Part shown: positions 8,782 through 19,243 of the stretch, in pieces
Layout of the letters: the number at the start of each line of letters is the position of its first letter
How positions within the stretch are numbered: the first letter of the stretch is position 1
Assembly (NCBI GenBank): GCA_000787465.1
Contig: JSYX01000649.1
Span: 1-19,243 of the forward strand
Source: Thermomucor indicae-seudaticae
Lineage: Eukaryota > Mucoromycota > Mucoromycetes > Mucorales > Lichtheimiaceae
Reading direction: 5' to 3'
Length of the DNA stretch: 19,243 bases
Notes under the pieces: generated by a model
Database searches by the model: none
What the model saw: only the letters and a program-made list of their open reading frames with translations
What the model was told of the DNA's origin: nothing
Translations under genes and position numbers: made by a program

Positions 8782-9438
8782 GTTGAGAGGCGCGGTCTCT
8801 TAGTTGGAAGAAGAAAAGAAAAAGCGAAAACAAATTTTTGTTGTCTCTTTTTTCTTTTTCCCAGCCCGCCGAACGTTATCAGATTGTCTAATGATGGGAT
8901 TTTCGGCTATTACGAAGGGGTGAACTTTCTACTATCCCTTGTTGTTTATTTTTTCTGCAGTAAAAGCACCAATGAGGACGATTGTGTCGATTCTTTTTTG
9001 TTTTTACAGTTAAAGTTTACACTTGTACCTTGTGCGATGTGAGGTCCGCCAGAGCTTTGGTCAAGTCAGCCCCGCCCTTGTCCTGACTACTAGTATACAG
9101 TATCCACAAAAACCGAACTCATTTAATAAAACATTGTCGTGGATACTAATTGTGAGTAAAAGATGTCCAGTTACTAAGGGGATAAATTGATCTTCAGTGT
9201 TGCAATTTACGAAAGTACAAGTGGGCTCTTTGTTATACTCTATTTCCGGTTCATTTATCGAGCTCTAGCTGTTTATGAAAATGGATAATTCTATTAAGAG
9301 CAAACTTTCTTGGTTAACATACAACCAATATACAGATACCATTTCTTTATCTTTATAATGATAACCAAATCACTTATCTGCTAGAGATCACAATCAGTAG
9401 GCTGCCAAGTTTCGTTATAAGAATATCATCAACGACGT
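8782..9438. promoter_or_regulatory. Divergent intergenic region between the Q/N-rich gene and the kinesin gene
   Basis: This holds the presumed promoters of both flanking genes. Pyrimidine/purine tracts lie at 8800-8862 (GAAGAAGAAAAGAAAAAGC and TCTCTTTTTTCTTTTTC), next to the minus-strand start. The remainder (about 8990-9430) is AT-rich. I see no ORF, RNA gene or clear operator. Confidence 0.4.
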
Positions 9439-12358
<2,920 letters not shown>

Positions 12359-12490
12359 AACCCGTCAATTCCTCTCTCTCTCTACCTTCGTATATCCCCC
12401 TTTTTTGTAAATGGTCCACAAATGTACACATTTTTTCTTCTTTATTCTGCCTCAAATATGGAAACTGAAAAAGAAAAGAGAAAAAGTTGT

Positions 12491-12951
12491 TTAAATGTTG
12501 GAGGGGTAGAGCATCTTGTAGCAAATTCAATAATTAGTCGTTCATTCTTTATAAAATGTAAATGAGAAAATAAAAGACTTACGACACGGACGGAAGCGCC
12601 AAAGGACTTGGGTGGCAAGTTGTTACGGAAACGGGCCTTGACGACACCGTTGGTGCCATGAGTGCGAGCAATGCGGCCCCAAATGACACGAAGTTTAGAT
12701 CCATTCTTTACGGTCTTTGCGCGGTAGACGTAAGCGACACGCTTGCCGAGGTAGAATTGAGCATCCTGAGTGGTCTGAACACCCTCCAGTTTGATGAGGG
12801 ACACGTTGGGGTTCTGGTTACGCTTGGACCGCTCGTAGCCAAGCACACGACCCTTGCTGTACAGACTATATATATGTAATAGATGAGAATGGATGGGAAA
12901 TATATAAGATAGAGGGATGGATGGATGGATGGATTACCGAGGAGCAGCCAT
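12491..12951 (-). CDS. RPL33: 60S ribosomal protein eL33 (L35Ae; yeast Rpl33)
   Basis: Three exons on the minus strand, 12951-12938, 12865-12583 and 12514-12491, join to 106 aa, the usual length. Exon 1 encodes only MAAP plus two bases of Arg, and the last exon encodes MLYPSNI. The middle exon carries the strongly conserved eL33 sequence, e.g. [54 protein letters not shown] and [12 protein letters not shown]. It is a structural protein of the large cytosolic ribosomal subunit. Both introns have good splice sites (GTAATC..ATAG, 72 nt; GTAAGT..CAAG, 68 nt). The tiny first and last exons are easily missed: an unspliced reading runs past the true C-terminus. The gene converges on the kinesin gene with 132 bp between stops. 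Confidence 0.97.
12915..12934. repeat. (GGAT)5 microsatellite in eL33 intron 1
   Basis: Five exact GGAT units lie immediately inside the donor of the first eL33 intron (ATCC on the transcript strand). Confidence 0.9.
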
Positions 12952-13644
12952 TTGAGGGCGATCTATCGAGAAAGGGGCCTCGATAACTAGGCCCACAGAC
13001 CTCTTTGTGCTTCCCCCACAGATGCAACTCCGAAATTCTGCTGTCAGTGAGCGACAATGAAAGGACTATAAGCCGAAAGAAAGCAGGTGTCCCGTTCACT
13101 TATAAGCGCAAAACGAGTCTTACTGGCCGGCAAGGGACTCAAATACTTGCTGGCCGTTATACTAGTTTAATTCTTCGGTCACATTGCCGTTTCCTTCATG
13201 CTCATGGCAGCAATTTATTTATTTGCAGTAAACTACCAGCTAGCTAATTGCACATTGAGTCTCATGCAAAGCATCACTTTCTACCTGTATCGCCTACTTA
13301 GAATCGTGTTGCACGTGGAGTTGCTTCGAGCATCTCTTATTCGCCTTCCAAAGTTTGTTGACATCACTTCTTCTGTCATAAATCCTTACTTTGACGATAC
13401 ATTGCGCGACACACGCAGCTCAAAGGCGTTCGTATCGTCAAGATTTTATCCTTGACGCTGGCTGGGTTTATATCCTAGTTTCTTGGCGAAGTTCCTGTGT
13501 CTGCTTCAGAGTCGAAGCTGGGGTTGCATTGTGAGTCGAAATGCCGCGATTAACGAGGACAGGCAGGAATTCAAACACAGATGATCGTATTTCAAGAATT
13601 CCTTTCTGGTACCTCTGTTTTTTCTTTTCCCTTTCCTTCTCTCG
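12952..13644. promoter_or_regulatory. Divergent intergenic region between eL33 and the CYSTM gene
   Basis: This serves as upstream DNA for both genes. Near the eL33 start is a small inverted repeat, GGGCCT (12974-12979) with AGGCCC (12988-12993). An AGGGG pentamer (stress-element-like) overlaps its left arm. A CTTATAAG palindrome lies at about 13098-13105. A 13198-13455 ORF has no recognisable features, and I regard it as chance. A pyrimidine-rich tract just precedes the CYSTM start codon. Confidence 0.35.
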
Positions 13645-14058
13645 ATGGAAACCAAAAAATGGCGGCCAACATCAGCCCCAATTATTCCACCGCCATTACC
13701 ACCTCCACCATCTTATCATGATGATACCACACAAGCACCGCCTCCTGCATACTATCCTCCACAATACGCATCATCATCATCCACAACTGGTAAGGTGACG
13801 ACTACCTCACAAAGTCCTGCCTCGTAGTAGCATTTCTCATTACAACAGTCTACTACTACCAACCAACACCTCCACCACAAACTGTCATTATCCAAAACAC
13901 TCAGAGTCCCAACAATGATGCATGTTGCTGGGGCTGGTAAGTTCTCTTTTTGTTTGTCACGTGTAACAACGTGTCGATCCTCTTCTCTTACTTGCCTTAT
14001 CGGGAATAACAGTCTTGCCGCTCTCTGCCTATGTTTCGCCATTGAAGAATGCTGTTGA
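13645..14058 (+). CDS. CYSTM-type small cysteine-rich membrane-associated protein
   Basis: Three exons, 13645-13789, 13849-13936 and 14013-14058, join to 92 aa. The N-terminal 75 residues are Pro/Tyr/Gln-rich and disordered (PPPLPPPPSYHDD, APPPAYYPPQY, VYYYQPTPPP). The C-terminus is DACCWGCLAALCLCFAIEECC, a short hydrophobic segment studded with Cys and closed by an acidic EECC, the hallmark of CYSTM (cysteine-rich transmembrane module) proteins. Yeast members of this family are tail-anchored plasma-membrane proteins linked to stress tolerance; localisation here is inferred. The decisive last exon is only 46 nt, so the domain appears only after splicing. The start at 13645 is in frame with the proline-rich exon; an upstream ATG at 13541 is in another frame. 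It converges on APN2 with 156 bp between stops. Confidence 0.88.
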
Positions 14059-14214
14059 ATGTCTTGCATATCATGTACCATTTTCGCTCTCCATATATCA
14101 CTTGTAACTTTCATTGCCTTAATAATAGCATGCACATATAGAGAAGAATAATATAGAACAATTTTTGGGTGCCACGAGGTTCGGCCTTCAAATGAGGTAA
14201 CCAGACCACGCAAT

Positions 14215-16106
14215 TCAACGTTTGTCCGACGGTGATCGCTCGTGTTTCCACTGAAAGAAATTACATCGATATTCATTTGACGGATCATCCTGTGGGCCCA
14301 AAGGTCTAACATACACATGTCAGCACATCCCTTTACTTACATATAACAAGAGCGAACCTGGAGCAAAGATAGAATCGTCGTCCTTGGTTTGGACCTTTTT
14401 TGGTTACCGTCATTTCTTTACATGGTTCATTGTGCACTCGACACCGCGGTACCTGCCGTGGCTTAAATAGTGCTGACCAAGTTTCCTTTGTATCTTGTCG
14501 TTCCTGCGCGCTTTCTAATAGAGCCTGCAAATCCACTGGCTCATCCTCCTCTGCAGATCTTTGCGTACTTGTAGTAGAAGTAGATTCCTGGCTGCTAGAT
14601 CCATTACTATTATTCCTAGCAGCAAAGTAAGATTGGAGTAACCGTTGCCCACGCTGACTCGTTGGCTGGCTCGATTTTCGTCGTTTGGATACAGTCGTTG
14701 TCGATGTTGTTGTTTTTTGTAAAGGTCGTTTCGTTACACTCGGTTCTTTTGCTTGTACAATTGTTGATGATGACGATTTTACGGTTGTTTTTTCTTCTTC
14801 TGTGCTGCTGCTTTTGGCGGCGGCTGCCCCGAAATACGTCGATAGCTTTTTCTGCTTGTCAGAAAATTCGTTAAAGTTCTTTGCCAAGAGTGCTGAGCTC
14901 TCCAGTTTGTCGCTGTCCGGTGTCATTAAATCTCTTAGCCGCAGAGTTTTTTGGTTGTCGTCTGGATCTGGTATCTCGTCGGCAAAGTCGGCGTAGGCTG
15001 GACAATGATCGGATCCCTGTATGTCGGCCCGGATATCTGCAAACTTGAACCATGGCTCTAATCCTTCAGAAGCCAAGACATAGTCGATGCGGGTTCCATA
15101 ATTGGCGGGCCTAGCAATAAATAAATGTTTTCGTTATGGACAGAAAATCGGGAAATAGCTATACCTTGCATTAAGTCGCATGTTCCAACCTATATATTAT
15201 CGAAAGAAAAATACGATGAGTTCAGGCGAAAGGAGCGCATGCGAGAGGAGAACATTTACAAGTAAACATGCCGCGTCGATCCGGATGATACCGACGGCAC
15301 AAATCCACAAGTGGACCTTTGGGCGTCAATATCTGATCAACCCATTGCCTATGCGGAAGCGCCTTAAAATCGTCGATCCCATAGTCCTTTTTGCTTTTCT
15401 TTGGGTCGCAGTGATCGATCTCTTCATGGACCGCGTTCAAGTCGCCCGCAAGGACCACCTGTCGTCCCTGTTTCAGATAATCGTCAACCCGTTTCCGCAC
15501 GCAGTGATGATAATCCATTTTGAACTCGCGTCGCGACTCGCTGCCTTCGTTGGGGAAATAAATGTTGAATAGCACAAACACCTTGAAATCCATAATGATG
15601 CATCGACCCTCACTGTCTAGTACAGCAGGGTCAGTCGACAGCGTCGTCAGAAAGGCACTCATTTCCGGATCGTGCGTTCGTTTGTTGAGTATCCCGGTGA
15701 TACCCTCCTCGGTCCATTCGGGCGTCAGTGGCTGTTTGACGTAAACTGCAACGCCGGAATAGCCATGCTTCGTCTTTGGAAACGAAAAGTACGCGTCATA
15801 GCCTGGCACAATCGCCATGTCGCGCGTAATTTTGGTCCTCTGACACTTGATTTCCTGCAAACTGATCAGAGTTTTGCTTGTCAGTAGGCCACAATGCGGT
15901 GTGACATTTCGAAACTGTAGTAATAATACTTGCCAAATAATGTCTGCTTCGAGTGCATTCAAAACTGTCTAGAAAGGACGTCAGCAAACGGGAGCAGAAA
16001 AGAGGGGAAGCTGCGATAAAGGTACCTCATACGATTTGGTCTCATTCCATGGATGATATTGCAGTACAGTCGAGAGCCCATTAATGTTCCAGGTCAAGAT
16101 TCGCAT
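14215..16106 (-). CDS. APN2: AP endonuclease 2 (Apn2/APEX2), with GRF zinc finger
   Basis: Six exons on the minus strand, 16106-16026, 15968-15934, 15861-15260, 15189-15165, 15110-14358 and 14305-14215, join to 528 aa, close to yeast Apn2. Intron 2 is GC-AG, exon 4 is 25 nt, and the last intron has an unusual GTTCGC donor. The exonuclease III-type fold is complete: TWNINGL (Asn8), LQEIKCQ (Glu42), NIYFPN (Tyr140), GDLNAV (Asp179, Asn181), GTRIDYVL (Asp257) and GSDHCPAY (Asp282, His283). It cleaves abasic sites and trims blocked 3' ends in base-excision repair in the nucleus. The linker holds two PCNA-binding motifs, QKKLSTYF (334-341) and QRLLQSYF (403-410). The C-terminal GRF zinc finger (ligands Cys471, His474, Cys497, Cys513; GRRFYLCSRP...CNFFQW) binds single-stranded DNA in family members. 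All key residues are present. Confidence 0.95.
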
Positions 16107-18467
16107 TGTCAGCTGCTTGACAAAGACGGGAAAATTTTATCGTTCACATAAAGGCGGCCAGAAACGTTGTATAGCACACCAACTTCCGGGACAATTTTGG
16201 GAGCAGCTTCCGAGAGCAGCTGCAGGCTGTCCAAATGACATAGTCGCCCACAGTTTAATACCTATGATTGAATTTTTACAGCAAATCATCCAGAATATGT
16301 CGAGAGGCAATAGCTGGTATTATGAACGACCCTTACAACTATTTTCTTTTACAGTGTAGAATAGTGCGCCGATAAAGTAGCAACATGTACGTGGCATGTA
16401 ACGGGAAAAGGGGCATTCATGAGACCCTTTGATCATATCAGATATTGGACAAGCAATGCGATGGAGAGTCCGTGTATAGGAACGTAGAGCAGAAATACAT
16501 CCATATGTCATCCTCTGATCTCCAGCCCACTGAACTGCGCTGTTACTATTTTTTCAACTGACTGTTAGCGCAGCGCCATCGATAAAGTTGCCCGCGCGAG
16601 AGGGATGTCAAAATGATGATTGCGTACAACATATTACGTCTAATAGTCTATTACTAATAGACCCAGTACTAGTAATTTTGTAAAGAAAAAAGTTCTTCTA
16701 ACAAGTGCCCAAGTTATTCCCGATGGTCATTAACGACTTCATTAACCAGTATCTCTGCGGCCTTTCAAGCACATGAAAGGGGGATAAAAAAGAAAAGAAT
16801 AGCTCCTTTTCATACGTCTTTTGCATGACATCAATTGTGATCTTCCCTGTGCATGAAACAGAAATCCAGGCAGGAAGTCGCAATCAGTCATTTAAAAATT
16901 TTTCAAGCCCCTGTTATATGTCAAATAAAGTCGCGAAATCGAGGTGGCGAAAGAAGATGTTGATTTCAACAGTAAATTTTTCATACCTACGACATAGACC
17001 AATATCTTAGTGGCTGCCTAATGTTATTTTTAATTGCTTTATATAACATTAATAAATATAATAGGGCTGTCATTTATATGGATGTTCCTCAGGGAGAAGT
17101 AACCGATGCAGACAGCTTTTCCCAATAAACTCATACATCGCACTACAAGTTACGGTATTTCAGAGTAGCAAGTACAGTACTCGCGCGATATATCGATATT
17201 TGAAAAATCGGTATTTTCGATATAGCGATCGACCTCTGCAATCACGGATTTGCTTTTTCCAGGCGTATGCCCGCTTGATAAAACGATATTATCGTTATAA
17301 CGATCGGATTTTTCGTCACAGACTCTTTCGAAACATCGTGGGGACACTCTACAAAGACATCTTACACAGAAGAAATCATTCACATATTTAAAAGTGTGCT
17401 TCAGTGGCTATTCCATATTTTCGTTATGCTACATTGCGGCGAAAAATGAGCGGGCTGGAAGACGCATTTTAGCAAAACGATTCACAAATCACAAGTTTTC
17501 AAAATCTGGCGTAGCAAGACATGCAGTACTAGGTTTTATGCTGTACGTACAGAGTTTCTATCAAATTCCGCTCTTCCTTCACGCGCAGTACTAGTCCTCT
17601 GTTAAAAGATGCAAGGATAAAGACATTGTATATATATGGGTTCAAAACGCTGTTCACTTCTCTATGACCCCCTGACGTTACTTTAATGAAGAATGCAAAA
17701 TAATTTAGGCTCAATTAAGCACAGCATCTTGACCCCATGTCCATAAATCTCGACAGTATGTCAGAATTCGATAGCTCCATCTTCGGTAACTCGGTGTAAG
17801 GTCTATTTCGTCAGCCACCTAGTTCATGTATAACCATCTACAGCATAATCATTGTAACACACGCGCACATGCATATATCACATGCTTGCATTACTGCCTA
17901 CCTCATTTTATACTTAATTCCGAGCCAAGAGATCCCTCGCAATCTCCAGTTCTTTAACCAAGGTGAAGTATCACAATAATAAAGAGATTAAGAATCAGTG
18001 AGACTCAAAGATAGATGCTTTATACGTCCAATCTTACACCAGATTCATAATCTTCTATGGGGCATGGGTCTATCAGCGAATTCACAGTGTTAACCGAGGT
18101 ATCCAATGTTCAGTACCTAAATAACGGACTGTCATGGTTTCACTCCACCAGGAACATATAACCCCTGTGTTAGCGAGACCTAATTAAAGGTCTATATCCA
18201 TTGTACTGGTTCCCAAAGTACGCTTGGATGCAACACAAGGGACCACAAAGTGTCTCAACGGAACTACTATCTGCTAGCTCATCCACCTATACCACAACAC
18301 CCAGCAAGCATAACAAACGCTTCCGCAACCATACCATATTGACTTACTGTGTTTACGCATTCATGTAATGCTATTGCTAGCTGCACTTTAGTAAATAGTC
18401 CTTTAAGGTTCTCCTTCTAGATATAGAAACATCGCAAAACGTTGACAGCGGTTAAAGTCGATCAATA
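16107..18467. other. AT-rich intergenic region with no supported gene
   Basis: About 2.3 kb with only short, mutually inconsistent ORFs and no recognisable protein, tRNA or rRNA. The first 100-200 bp must hold the APN2 promoter. Short oddities are GTCTATTACTAATAGAC (perfect 8-bp arms, about 16646-16662), two similar GCGCC..GATAAAGT words (about 16369 and 16574), and the CGAT cluster listed separately. The rest is likely decayed repeat DNA. Confidence 0.5.
17186..17307. repeat. Cluster of CGAT-containing palindromes
   Basis: Three near-palindromic blocks occur within 122 bp: CGATATATCGAT (17186-17197), CGATATAGCGATCG (17218-17231) and CGATATTATCGTTATAACGA running into CGG (17284-17306). The surroundings are AT-rich. 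Together they form an imperfect inverted arrangement. The origin is unknown. Confidence 0.4.
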
Positions 18468-19050
18468 CAGTCGACCCCCGTTAATTTCAAGGCTTCGGTT
18501 CCCTGAAATTCCTTGAAATAAACGAGGGTTGAGATTATCGAGTTGGCCATCTAGCATTGAATGTTCGTCAGTTATCAGTCAGGCCAGTGGCGGATATTGA
18601 TGGAAGATTGGCGCGAAATGTCATTGAAGTAGTAAAGATGAGATTACCTTCAGAAAAAGCTGAAAATCAGCCATTGGAGGAATCAACGGACATTCTATTG
18701 CATAAAATCTCACCTTGAAGAGATCAATGGTCCTACCGAACATTCCTTTTTAACTGTGGACGTAGACAGGGAAAAAGGAAAACGGCTGATGTGTCACGAG
18801 TTCACTGATCAGGAGATCGTGGACATGGTAAGGAAGGGTCAAGAAGAGGAAACCGTACAATCGCCAATTGAGAAACCCAAAGCCAGACAGAAGCAGTTCG
18901 CAAGTTACTGTATACGTTAGAGGGAAGATAAAGCGGGTTGAAGATGTCCTGTGTTCTCTTGACAAAGAGGAGTACCCAGAGCTCAGAGACCAACCGAGGG
19001 CATGTAGAGACGATCTCCGAAAGAAAGGCAGTCCTCTCGGACACAAGTAG
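18468..19050 (+). mobile_element. Decayed pogo/Tigger-like DNA transposon: 5' terminal repeat and transposase remnant
   Basis: A TA (18466-18467) precedes CAGTCGACCCCCGTTAATTT, and the first 66 bp fold on themselves: CGACCCCCGTTAATTTCAAGG (18472-18492) pairs imperfectly with the block at 18511-18533. TA targets, a CAG start and such palindromic ends around a central GGCTTCGGTTCC are what I expect of Tc1/mariner-pogo elements. Downstream, the frame near 18720-18920 reads DVDREKGKRLMCHEFTDQEIVDMVRKGQEEE, like the acidic C-terminal part of pogo/jerky transposases (TDEEIV...EEE). A frameshift leads to another short frame ending at 19050. The DDE core is missing, so this is an internally deleted, dead copy. 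The 3' inverted repeat was not found. Confidence 0.5.
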
Positions 19051-19138
19051 AGAGCGGGTCACGTGACTTGGACACAAGCAGCCGGGTCACGTGTACTCGG
19101 ACACAAGTAGCCCTGGGTGCCGTCTTGGACACAAGCTG
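19036..19138. repeat. Degenerate ~29-bp tandem repeat (about 3.5 copies) with CACGTG
   Basis: Units begin at 19036, 19067, 19096 and 19124 with CTCGGACACAAGTAG or CTTGGACACAAGC, so the spacing is 31, 29 and 28 bp. The first two units also contain GGGTCACGTG, an E-box-type palindrome. It starts exactly where the transposase remnant ends. Confidence 0.75.
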
Positions 19139-19147
19139 CCATACTCT

Positions 19148-19243
19148 TCTGAGATCATATCATCCCTTTTGAACATAATCTATGCTAATCGCGAAGAACT
19201 CAAAGTTGAAGCACAGGCTATTGCCCGCGAAAACGGTTACGCC
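19148..19243 (+). CDS. Partial ORF running off the window; possible FAR1/MULE-type N-terminus
   Basis: The frame is open to the last base and contains LLNIIYANREELKVEAQAIA followed by RENGYA. A REEL..EAQAIARENGYA pattern resembles the start of FAR1/MULE-transposase-like domains (SREEL...GYA). There is no in-frame ATG before it, so it is either an internal exon, a fragment, or begins upstream by splicing. Composition is more protein-like than the preceding repeat. The assignment is tentative. Confidence 0.25.

Noticed and set aside
13198..13455. 85-codon hydrophobic ORF between eL33 and CYSTM
   Set aside because: No recognisable family, no splice partners and ordinary length for chance. I kept it as intergenic.
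13541..13798. Plus-strand ORF starting upstream of the CYSTM gene, ending His/Pro-rich
   Set aside because: It is in another frame from the CYSTM exon and cannot reach the Cys-rich tail. The 13645 start gives a consistent three-exon gene.
14662..14996. Plus-strand hydrophobic ORFs suggesting a membrane protein
   Set aside because: They are antisense to the Ser/Thr/Lys-rich linker of APN2. Apparent transmembrane runs come from reverse-complemented Lys and Thr/Ser codons.
17150..17383. Minus-strand ORF with several cysteines
   Set aside because: It overlaps the CGAT palindrome cluster, has no motif with regular Cys spacing, and is opposed by an equally long plus-strand ORF.
16107..19243. tRNA, rRNA or CRISPR-like arrays
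   Set aside because: No B-box-like GGTTCGAATC with a matching acceptor stem and no regular direct repeats with unique spacers. The short repeat at 19036 is a degenerate tandem array.

Overview
The window looks like a chromosomal segment of an early-diverging filamentous fungus, most likely Mucoromycota (Mucorales-type). The basis is intron-rich genes with very short introns (52-76 nt), an eL33 ribosomal protein gene, a CYSTM-type small protein, a kinesin-13 with an N-terminal SAM-like domain, and degraded LINE, pogo-like and MITE-like repeats. Six protein genes were rebuilt by hand by matching splice sites to reading frames. Five of them have recognisable products.

Layout: (1) 1-1944 is repeat-derived. 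It holds a cluster of TCGGGTT/AACCCGA words, a ~220 bp ACTCGA-rich element with terminal inverted repeats, and a decayed minus-strand ORF. (2) 1945-~5700 is a dead minus-strand non-LTR retrotransposon with ORF1 (zinc-finger and coiled-coil protein) and ORF2 (APE-type endonuclease plus reverse transcriptase). A 224 bp CACTG-ended MITE has inserted into ORF1. (3) 5875-7517 (+) is a WDR76/Cmr1 WD40 gene in 5 exons. (4) 7594-8781 (-) is an uncharacterised Q/N/P-rich protein. (5) 9439-12358 (+) is a kinesin-13 family motor in 10 exons. (6) 12491-12951 (-) is ribosomal protein eL33 in 3 exons. (7) 13645-14058 (+) is a CYSTM small protein in 3 exons. (8) 14215-16106 (-) is AP endonuclease 2 in 6 exons. 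(9) 16107-18467 is AT-rich with no gene I can support. (10) 18468-19243 holds the end of a decayed pogo-like DNA transposon, a short ~29 bp tandem repeat and an ORF running off the window.

The six intact genes alternate in strand: convergent pairs are WDR76/QN protein, kinesin/eL33 and CYSTM/APN2, with divergent pairs between them. Two genes act in genome maintenance (WDR76/Cmr1 and APN2), but no operon-like logic is evident. The most notable points are the nested MITE-in-LINE insertion next to the WDR76 promoter, two independent GC-AG introns, an 11-nt microexon in the SAM-like region of the kinesin, and two PCNA-binding motifs in APN2. I found no clearly new biological system.
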